Positions 1-5,130 of a stretch of 8,367 nucleotides of DNA are shown here, in pieces. The notes beneath the pieces were generated by a model. That model saw only the letters and a program-made list of their open reading frames with translations, made no database searches and had not been told where the DNA came from. A program made the position numbers and the translations under genes. Numbering within the stretch: the first letter of the stretch is position 1; the number at the start of each line of letters is the position of its first letter. The stretch spans positions 1 through 8,367 of the forward strand of contig JAAHIA010000217.1 in NCBI GenBank assembly GCA_010671975.1. Reading direction: 5' to 3'. The DNA comes from Leptolyngbya sp. SIO4C1 (GTDB taxonomy: Bacteria > Cyanobacteriota > Cyanobacteriia > Phormidesmidales > Phormidesmidaceae).

Positions 1-1
1 C

Positions 2-361
2 AACCGGCGTTTCTTGCCGCGTTGGGGGGCGCGGTGGCGACAGTGCTGCGCGGATCGCGACGATGGTGAGCGTTGGAGGCTCGCGATGGACGCGGGCTGT
101 AGGACGCCCACGAGGGGGATTTGCGCGGCCAGCGTTCGCAGCATTCAGTGGGACGACCTGAGCGAAGCAATCCCTGCGTTTGCCACAATTTTCTTTATTC
201 CGTTTGGCTTTTCGATTGCTGAAGGGCTAGCCGCAGGCCTGATTCTGTATCCATTTACGAAGCTAGTGAGCGGTCGCTCTCAGGAAATTCCGCTGATCAC
301 TTGGATTTTGGCGGCTATCTTTGTGCTTCGCTTCGTCTTGACGACGCTGCGGTTTGGCTAA
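2..361 (+). CDS. C-terminal part of an AzgA-type (NCS2 group) purine permease; 5' part unrecognisable
   Basis: From about base 128 the frame reads SVRSIQWDDLSEAIPAF, then a hydrophobic stretch with FGFSIAEGLAAGLILYP, a short polar loop (KLVSGRSQEI), a last helix (ITWILAAIFVLRFVLTTL) and a stop at 359-361. This matches the end of AzgA/PbuG-type guanine/hypoxanthine permeases: the (I/V)xWDDxxEAIPAF motif, the 'SIAEGLAAGL' helix and the final 'LRFxxxTLRF'. These inner-membrane symporters import purine bases. A complete protein would have more than 400 residues, so most of it is missing. The frame stays open to the left edge, but bases 1-125 give an Arg/Cys/Trp-rich peptide unlike the expected ATAPALIxVGxLM helix. 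In frame 1, bases 10-50 give FLAALGGAVATVL, which faintly resembles that helix, so a frameshift is possible. It could be a decayed pseudogene, a frameshifted gene or an assembly error. The family call for the last 77 residues is firm; the gene's status is open. Confidence 0.62.
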   Translation, partial: NRRFLPRWGARWRQCCADRDDGERWRLAMDAGCRTPTRGICAASVRSIQWDDLSEAIPAFATIFFIPFGFSIAEGLAAGLILYPFTKLVSGRSQEIPLITWILAAIFVLRFVLTTLRFG

Positions 362-536
362 ACGCCTCTATTACAAGCTGATTCCGCTTTTTCAGGAAAT
401 TTGCAACAAATTTTGCGATACTACAGTCAATTTGTATTGAATACTGGAAAGGCTCACAGCAGTTCCGGCTAATTTTTGATCTCTGCCAGCGACACAGCGT
501 TGAACCCCCCAAGATGTGTTTCCAAGGGCTTCCCGT
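362..536. other. Intergenic region upstream of the kinase
   Basis: This 175-bp gap is AT-richer than its flanks. It holds a perfect inverted repeat, TCAAT-TTGT-ATTGA (427-440), about 100 bp before the kinase start, and a loose direct repeat AAATTTGC / AAATTTTGC (397-404 and 408-416). No hairpin followed by a T-run was found after the permease stop. No hexamer pair is good enough to call a promoter. The kinase promoter presumably lies here, but that is inference from position. Confidence 0.4.
524..528 (+). promoter_or_regulatory. Ribosome binding site that fixes the kinase start at 537
   Basis: AAGGG lies 8 nt before ATG 537. The alternative GTG at 516, in the same frame, has no comparable purine-rich site. 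The residues between the two starts (FPRASR) do not resemble the family, whose members begin close to a 'PDFSxxGYxIExELG' sequence. Confidence 0.6.
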
Positions 537-2297
537 ATGCAGTCAGTTCCCGACTTTTCTCAACACGGCTACCAAATTGAAAAGGAGCTCGGCGCTAACC
601 GAGCCGGGGGGAGGGTCACCTACCTAGCAACTGAGCTTGATTCGCAGCGTCTGGCTGTGCTCAAGCAGTTTCAATTTGCGCGAACGTCGGCTAGCTGGGT
701 TGACTATGACGCGCTCAAGCAAGAAATCCAAATCCTCAAAGATCTGAAGCATCCGGGCATTCCGCGCTATTTGGGCGTCTTTCAGTCAGAGGATGGCTTC
801 TGCATGGTGCAGGAGTACAAGCAGGCCAGCTCGCTAGCCGAGCTGCGCAGCTTTAGCCCTGACGAGGTGCGCCAGATTGCGATCGCCGCGCTCGAAATCT
901 TGGTCTATCTGCAGAATCGTATTCCTGCTGTCATCCATCGCGATATCAAACCGGCCAATATTCTGGTGGATGAAGACACCAAGGTCTACATCGTTGACTT
1001 TGGCTTTGCCCGCGTGGGCGATGGCGAAGTTGGCGTCAGCAGCGTCGTTAAGGGCACGCTGGGGTTCATGCCGCCTGAGCAGCTGTTTAATCGGCAGCTG
1101 ACCGAGGCCTCCGATCTCTATGGGCTGGGCATGACCATTATCTGCCTGCTGACCAATACCCCCGCTGATGAAGTCGGCAGCCTAGTCGATATCAGCTATC
1201 GAGTTGATTTTAAGAATCTTAAGTCGAATATCAGCCCGCGCTGGATTAAGTGGCTAGAGAAGATGGTAGAGCCGCGCGTAGACAAGCGCTTCCCCAATGC
1301 GGCGGCGGCGCTAGCGGCGATTCCAGAGCATTCGCTGCGGCAGCCGGAGGTTTGCTTTAGCCAAGCAGACATCAACCTGGTGGCGCGCGATCGCGGCGAG
1401 CTGCTGACGCAGACGGTTACGCTCAGCAATACCGTGCCTGAAACCCAGCTTGAAGGCTGCTGGGAGGTGGCACCGCACCTCAACGATCCGCCGATGGCAG
1501 CGAATGGCCATAGCTGGATTCATTTCTCACCGGCTACGTTTCACAGCAACCAGGTAACCACCAAAATTCAGGTCGATACGCGCCAGCTGATGACCGGCAA
1601 GCGCTACAGCCGTCAGCTCGTCTTGCGTACCAATGCTCATCCCAGCCTCTATTCAGTCACGCTCAACGTGCAGACAGCGCCCTTGCCGATTCGGACCAAG
1701 GGCGGCTCTTACGGCCTGGTCGCGATGCTGCTAGGCTGCTGCTGGATAACGGCCTGGCTATTTGCGGCGATGCTGCCAGCGCAAATGCTGGAGCCATCGG
1801 CGGCGCCAGCGCTGGCGCTGGTCGTCTGCTGCGGCTTGGGCATCGGCATACAGCTCGCTGCTTGGATTCTGGTTGAGGCCGGCATGCGCTTTGGCAGCAA
1901 ATCCGTGGCTATGACTGGCTTTGCCGTTATGCTAAGCACGCTGCTGAGCTGGCTGGCGATCAGCGTCGTGCCGGTTGACAGCTTTGTACTGGTCTCAACG
2001 GCGGGGATTGGCCTATTCGGTGGCAGCATTGTTGGTATCGCAACCGGTATGGTCGCTGAAACGCTCTATCGTCGCGGCTTCAAAGAACCTTTTGCCGTTC
2101 TGCTGCCAACGGCCACAGCTATCTTTAGCGTGCTGCTGGGCGCAAGTCGCGGTTTGGCGCTACTTAATCACTGGCTGCTGATAGGGCTGATCAGTACCGG
2201 CGCTGCGGTGGCTGCCATGCTGACCTATCTGCCGATCCAGCGGGCGCAGGCGATTGCGGCCTACCGCAGCGCTGAGCGGCGACTGATTCGACCGTAG
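537..2297 (+). CDS. Membrane-anchored serine/threonine protein kinase with Ig-like region
   Basis: This Hanks-type kinase (586 residues from ATG 537) should phosphorylate Ser/Thr of unknown target proteins, with its catalytic domain in the cytoplasm. Residues 12-265 hold the kinase domain: the loop LGANRAGGRV (18-27), Lys43 for ATP, a likely helix-C Glu63, the catalytic HRDIKPAN (134-141), the metal-binding DFG (154-156), GTLGFMPPEQ (activation segment with PPE in place of APE, 179-181), Asp193 in SDLYGLG, and the RxxxRFP arginine near 251. All catalytic residues are present, so it should be active. The glycine loop is not the canonical GxGxxG but the NRxGGR form common in cyanobacterial kinases. 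Residues ~269-380 are predicted beta-rich and Ig-like. About six hydrophobic helices follow (roughly 392-413, 423-446, 457-477, 481-507, 518-536, 542-565), ending in an arginine-rich tail. The last 138 bp overlap the convergent glycosyltransferase. Kinase identity is very sure; the signal it senses is unknown. Confidence 0.95.
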   Translation: MQSVPDFSQHGYQIEKELGANRAGGRVTYLATELDSQRLAVLKQFQFARTSASWVDYDALKQEIQILKDLKHPGIPRYLGVFQSEDGFCMVQEYKQASSLAELRSFSPDEVRQIAIAALEILVYLQNRIPAVIHRDIKPANILVDEDTKVYIVDFGFARVGDGEVGVSSVVKGTLGFMPPEQLFNRQLTEASDLYGLGMTIICLLTNTPADEVGSLVDISYRVDFKNLKSNISPRWIKWLEKMVEPRVDKRFPNAAAALAAIPEHSLRQPEVCFSQADINLVARDRGELLTQTVTLSNTVPETQLEGCWEVAPHLNDPPMAANGHSWIHFSPATFHSNQVTTKIQVDTRQLMTGKRYSRQLVLRTNAHPSLYSVTLNVQTAPLPIRTKGGSYGLVAMLLGCCWITAWLFAAMLPAQMLEPSAAPALALVVCCGLGIGIQLAAWILVEAGMRFGSKSVAMTGFAVMLSTLLSWLAISVVPVDSFVLVSTAGIGLFGGSIVGIATGMVAETLYRRGFKEPFAVLLPTATAIFSVLLGASRGLALLNHWLLIGLISTGAAVAAMLTYLPIQRAQAIAAYRSAERRLIRP

Positions 2298-3122
2298 GTG
2301 GGTGAGGGCAGCTGGCTGCCGCAGCTCCCAAACCTTGAGCATAATCAGGTACTCATAAAACGTCTGCAGCATGCACCAGGTAAAGCCAGCGCGCCCGTCT
2401 AAAATACCGCCTAGGTAAAAATACATGTAGAGAAATCGCACCAGCGGTCGGCAGGGCAGCCGCAGCGATAGGTCTTTCAGAGCCCGACGGCGCTCAACTT
2501 CAGTCGCGCCCCACAGCAGCGCGCGCCAGTTAATGCTGCCTTGGACTAGCTGACGCATGGTTTCGCTAGCTTCGTCGGTTGAGTAGCGGTTGTGCTTGTC
2601 AATCCAGCGGCTGAAGCCTTTACCAGCGGTGTAGTGAGGATAGGTAGCGGTGAGAAATCCGGTCGAGCCGCTGCAGACTTCGCGCTCGGTATGGCCATAG
2701 TCATCAAACCAAACCTGCTGCTTGTCAAACAGGCGCAGCTGATAGCGTGGATACTGCGTGCTGTGACGAATCCAACGATTCATAAACATGACGCGCTCAG
2801 CCACGTAGTAGCCAGCGTGCCGGTTTGAGCGGCTAGCGGCGACGCATTCGGCAAACAGCTCGGGCGTCATTCGCTCATCTGCTTCTAAGAGGTAGACCCA
2901 CTCGTACTTAGTCGGTATGTGGCGCAGCATCCAAGTGCGCTGCTTACCGTGGCTTTCAAAGGCATGCTGTACGATCCGAACGGGGTACTGCTGCGCAATG
3001 TCTACCGTGCGATCGCAGCTGAAGGAATCAACGACGATAATGTCATCTGAAAGGCTAGCAGATTCAATACAGGCGGCAATATCGAGCGCTTCATTGTGCG
3101 TCAAAATAAAAATTGAAATCAT
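2160..3122 (-). CDS. Family 2 glycosyltransferase, WaaE/KdtX-like
   Basis: This 320-residue protein begins directly with the GT-A fold: MISIFILTHNEALDIAACIE, then DDIIVVDSFSCDRTVDIA (nucleotide-sugar site, ~26-43), and LLEADERMTPEL (78-89), whose EAD (80-82) takes the place of the metal-binding DxD. The middle resembles LPS core/inner-core GT2 enzymes: QLRLF (~128-132), an HxxREV element (144-149) and a GKGFSRWIDKHNRYST segment (~167-182). A hydrophobic, amphipathic C-terminal part (PLVRFLYMYFYLGGILDGRAGF, 226-247) and YEYLIMLKVWELR (256-268) suggest attachment to the inner membrane. The acceptor is probably a surface glycan, but neither sugar nor acceptor can be read from sequence. Start: ATG 3122 has GGGA 7 nt upstream. 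Relatives end near the WELR sequence; here 52 further residues, rich in Arg, Gln and Ser, run antisense through the kinase 3' end. Family assignment is firm; the C-terminus is doubtful. Confidence 0.92.
   Translation of the reverse strand: MISIFILTHNEALDIAACIESASLSDDIIVVDSFSCDRTVDIAQQYPVRIVQHAFESHGKQRTWMLRHIPTKYEWVYLLEADERMTPELFAECVAASRSNRHAGYYVAERVMFMNRWIRHSTQYPRYQLRLFDKQQVWFDDYGHTEREVCSGSTGFLTATYPHYTAGKGFSRWIDKHNRYSTDEASETMRQLVQGSINWRALLWGATEVERRRALKDLSLRLPCRPLVRFLYMYFYLGGILDGRAGFTWCMLQTFYEYLIMLKVWELRQPAALTHLRSNQSPLSAAVGRNRLRPLDRQIGQHGSHRSAGTDQPYQQPVIK
2307..2320. other. GC-rich stem-loop just after the kinase stop
   Basis: GGCAG-CTGG-CTGCC begins 10 nt after the kinase stop. It is the only strong hairpin at the convergent junction. 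No T-run follows on the plus strand, so it is not a canonical intrinsic terminator. It also lies inside the glycosyltransferase frame, at about residues 268-272. Confidence 0.35.
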
Positions 3123-3334
3123 TCAAATATCCCGCAGCGTGTCTTTAGCCATATGACACTTCAGTCATTAACGCTAGCTTAAAACAGCGTGATTGACTGC
3201 TGAGTCTACCTTTTACTCTAGAGATTCGCTAGGCAAACCACCAGCGCAAGGCTACGGGATATACTGTGAAAATTGCGGCAACGCTGTTCGTGAAACTACT
3301 GAAGTAAGCGGCCGGGCAAGCGCCTGAGCTAGCA
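3123..3334 (-). other. Intergenic region upstream of the glycosyltransferase
   Basis: This 212-bp gap lies between the stop of the small four-cysteine protein and the glycosyltransferase start, both on the minus strand. It holds the large imperfect palindrome at 3162-3199 and the ribosome site GGGA (3130-3133). CATATG-like sequence at 3150-3155 could serve as a -10 element, but no matching -35 stands out. No coding frame looks real, and no hairpin with a U-run follows the small gene. Confidence 0.4.
3162..3199. promoter_or_regulatory. Large imperfect palindrome upstream of the glycosyltransferase
   Basis: CAGTCATTAACGCT (3162-3175) and AGCGTGATTGACTG (3186-3199) are inverted copies matching at 12 of 14 positions, separated by the 10-nt spacer AGCTTAAAAC. 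The near edge lies 39 bp before the glycosyltransferase ATG, where an operator or leader hairpin could act. No T-run follows on either strand, which speaks against a plain terminator. The role is inferred from position only. Confidence 0.45.
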
Positions 3335-3682
3335 TCACAGAGAGAGCTGTTCGCGGGCGACCTTCTGTCGTAGGCTAGCGGCTGCGACTGGGTCGGCAAT
3401 TTCGAAATCGTGACAGCCAATCGCTGTTTCAGTCAGCGCTTCAGCCGGATGCACCGGACATTTCAGATGATGGCTGTTGGTAAAGAACTTACAATTTGCG
3501 CAGGGGATCTGATGCATCGTCTTTGCCTTCTGCACGCCATCACGCGCGGCTGCAAAGATATTCCAGAGACTCAAGATAACAACGCTCCAGGCCAGCACAA
3601 AACAGATTGGTACTAGGTAAGGCTGCAGCGCTGCAAACAGCTTAACCAGAATGAGATGAATCAGTAAGAGAATTTGGTACAC
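3335..3682 (-). CDS. Small conserved cyanobacterial membrane protein with four-cysteine motif
   Basis: This 115-residue protein has no known function. Residues 3-42 are hydrophobic, enough for one or two membrane helices (about 3-19 and 22-42). A basic stretch (AARDGVQKAK) and a soluble C-terminal domain follow. That domain contains CANCKFFTNSHHLKCPVHP, then ETAIGCHDFE: cysteines 61, 64, 75 and 90 in the order C-x2-C-x10-C-x14-C, with His72, His73 and His78 nearby. The pattern suggests a bound metal, zinc or iron-sulfur, but which one cannot be told. From memory of the family, very similar 'C(A/P)NCxFFTNxxxLKCxVHPxxALTExAIxCxD(Y/F)' proteins are widespread in cyanobacteria. The start is GTG 3682; its Shine-Dalgarno is weak, and no better start fits because the first helix begins at once. 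It stands alone, 212 bp before the glycosyltransferase on the same strand. The gene is likely real; the function is unknown. Confidence 0.85.
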   Translation of the reverse strand: MYQILLLIHLILVKLFAALQPYLVPICFVLAWSVVILSLWNIFAAARDGVQKAKTMHQIPCANCKFFTNSHHLKCPVHPAEALTETAIGCHDFEIADPVAAASLRQKVAREQLSL

Positions 3683-3914
3683 AGGCTAGGCTCACAAAAC
3701 AAACTGCCTACTTTCACCATACGCTACCCAGTTTTTTTCTGCGTAAAAATTGGCACGCCGGCAGCGCTGGTTTAACTTTGCTCAAGACAAGTAAATCTCT
3801 TGTGCGAGACCTTCATATAAGTTTACGATTGACTCAGCCATGATAGGCCTATGGTTTGTGGCCATCACCGAGATCTAAGCTAAGATCTGAGCCCAGCCCG
3901 ATGCGGCACTTCCG
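3683..3914. other. Intergenic region between pstS and the four-cysteine gene
   Basis: This 232-bp gap holds no convincing gene. It contains the AGATCT hairpin (3871-3888), a perfect 10-bp palindrome ATAGGCCTAT (3843-3852), a weak GC stem with G-U pairs around CCGGC-AGC-GCTGG (3758-3770) followed by TTTAAC, and a run of seven T at 3731-3738. The promoter of the four-cysteine gene should lie near 3700-3760 on the minus strand. TATGGT resembles a -10 there, but no -35 has proper spacing. Confidence 0.4.
3871..3888 (-). terminator. Possible 3' stem-loop downstream of pstS
   Basis: AGATCT-AAGCTA-AGATCT forms a 6-bp stem with a 6-nt loop, 26 nt beyond the pstS stop on its own strand. No U-run follows, so a canonical rho-independent terminator is not supported. 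It is listed because it is the only symmetric structure in the expected position. Confidence 0.3.
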
Positions 3915-4970
3915 CTAGAAAGCGGCTTCTTTTTCTAGCAGCTGTTCGATGGTCAGGTTAGGCTGGGCCTTGCCCGCAAAGACGCTGCCTACTTTTTGAG
4001 TTTGCAAATGGTCAAGCGCGATCGCGTAGGCTGCGTTCGGCAGTGGCTCATAGCCAATGGCGGGGACGCGAGTGCGAGCGTTGGCCAGATAGTATTCAAC
4101 AAAAGCCTGCAGCGTCGGATTTTCACTGACTCTGTCAGCATTGACGTAGATAAAGAGCGGTCGGGCCAAGGGCTGATAGTCGGCTGAGCGGATCGTCTCT
4201 CCCGAGGGCGCAACTGGACCTTCTCCGCTGTCTACGGCCAGCGCGTTGAGGCTGTCTTGATTGTCTTTGTAGTAGGCAAAGCCAAAATAGCCCAGCGCGT
4301 TTGGATCTTGCTTCACGCCCTCGACCAGCTCGTTGTCATCTTCGCTGGCAGTATAGTCGCTGCGGCTGTCTGCGCCGTCTAGCACCACCTCGTTGAAGTA
4401 GTCAAACGTGCCTGAATCTTCGCCCGGCCCATAGAGCGCAACTGGCTCAGCGGGCCAGTCAGGCCGAAGCTGATTCCACTGGCTGACTGACCCAGACCAC
4501 AGCGTCTTGAGCTCCGCTAGCGTAATCTCCTCGGCCCAGGTATTGTCAGGATGCGTCACTACCGTGATGGCATCAAAGGCGACCGGCAGCTCAATAAACT
4601 TCACCCCGCTGGCTTTGCAGGCTTCTATCTCAGCGGCAGAGATCGGGCGAGAGGCGTCGCTGATGTCGGTTGCGCCCGCGCAGAATTTCTCAAACCCGCC
4701 GCCCGTGCCTGAAAAGCTGACGGCAATTGGTGGCGCGTCGGGATATTCAAACTGAAACTGCTTGGCCATCTCATCGCTGATGGGATAGACCGTACTCGAG
4801 CCGTCAATGCTGATTGGCGACCCAGCTTCAATGGTTTGAGGCGACTGCGCCAGCGGCTCTGATGCCGTTTCGGCAGCGGGGTCAGCAGCCGAACAGCCTG
4901 CGATCGCGCTGCCTATTATCAGATAGCCGAGCGGACGGATAATGCGCTGCCCCATTCCTCGGTTGTTCAT
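3915..4970 (-). CDS. pstS: Phosphate ABC transporter substrate-binding lipoprotein (PstS/SphX type)
   Basis: This periplasmic phosphate-binding protein (351 residues) would deliver phosphate to a PstCAB importer. A short basic start (MNNRGMGQRIIRP) and a hydrophobic helix lead to the lipobox IAGC with Cys26, so a lipid-anchored protein is expected, followed by an Ala/Glu/Pro linker. Phosphate-binding segments are present: IDGSSTVYPI (from ~54), SFSGTGGGFEKFC (85-97), DISDASRP (102-109) and GEDSGTFDYF (183-192), then LGYFGFAYY and PLARPLFIYVN. The extended SGTGGGFEKFCAG and GPGEDSGTFDYF forms fit the cyanobacterial SphX branch better than E. coli PstS. The start is ATG 4970, with AGGGG at 4978-4982 spaced by 7 nt. 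An in-frame upstream start at 5003 would put charged residues before the signal and lacks such a site. No pstC, pstA or pstB is nearby, as is common for extra copies. No clear Pho box was found upstream. Confidence 0.94.
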   Translation of the reverse strand: MNNRGMGQRIIRPLGYLIIGSAIAGCSAADPAAETASEPLAQSPQTIEAGSPISIDGSSTVYPISDEMAKQFQFEYPDAPPIAVSFSGTGGGFEKFCAGATDISDASRPISAAEIEACKASGVKFIELPVAFDAITVVTHPDNTWAEEITLAELKTLWSGSVSQWNQLRPDWPAEPVALYGPGEDSGTFDYFNEVVLDGADSRSDYTASEDDNELVEGVKQDPNALGYFGFAYYKDNQDSLNALAVDSGEGPVAPSGETIRSADYQPLARPLFIYVNADRVSENPTLQAFVEYYLANARTRVPAIGYEPLPNAAYAIALDHLQTQKVGSVFAGKAQPNLTIEQLLEKEAAF

Positions 4971-4977
4971 AATCACA

Positions 4978-4982
4978 CCCCT
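4978..4982 (-). promoter_or_regulatory. Ribosome binding site that fixes the pstS start at 4970
   Basis: Read on the minus strand, AGGGG lies 7 nt before ATG 4970. The next internal ATG (4955) overlaps a GAGGA with no spacing, so 4970 is the better start. Confidence 0.65.
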
Positions 4983-5041
4983 AAGTACGTCTCCTCCAAC
5001 CAAATCTTATGGCGAGATTCTGCGGGCATCGCAGCGGGGTA

Positions 5042-5087
5042 CTCAGAATTTGTGTTTCTTTGTCTCTGAGGCTACATATATTTCTGA
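5042..5087 (-). promoter_or_regulatory. pstS upstream region: candidate -10 and overlapping inverted repeats
   Basis: In the 160-bp gap between ileS and pstS, TATATG/TATGTA (5073-5080, minus strand) is a plausible -10, about 105 bp before the pstS start. Just downstream of it, CTCAGA (5042-5047) is the inverted copy of TCTGAG (5065-5070). Its overlapping hexamer TCAGAA (5043-5048) is also the inverted copy of TTCTGA (5082-5087). No clear -35 or tandem Pho box accompanies the -10, and a promoter is not proven. Confidence 0.28.
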
Positions 5088-5130
5088 AGCAGAGAGATAA
5101 GGGGATAGAAAAGACAGCGTCTCAACCAGC

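Noticed and set aside
315..512. 65-residue minus-strand frame between permease and kinase
   Set aside because: It overlaps the permease end and has no recognisable feature or convincing ribosome site.
1709..2029. 106-residue minus-strand frame opposite the kinase membrane region
   Set aside because: It is a shadow of hydrophobic codons on the other strand and has no ribosome site or motif.
3843..3852. Perfect palindrome ATAGGCCTAT
   Set aside because: It is only 10 bp long with no symmetric extension and no adjacent promoter or gene start; chance is a sufficient explanation.
5085..5118. Possible Pho box upstream of pstS
   Set aside because: The pyrimidine-rich minus strand contains CTTATCTC, which matches five of eight positions of the CTTAACCT-type half-site. 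Shifting by 11 bp gives no second or third copy, so the tandem pattern is not supported.
5111..5126. Possible ileS terminator GAGAC-GCT-GTCTTTT on the minus strand
   Set aside because: The stem is only four to five pairs including a G-U, with a 3-nt loop and four T; too weak to call.
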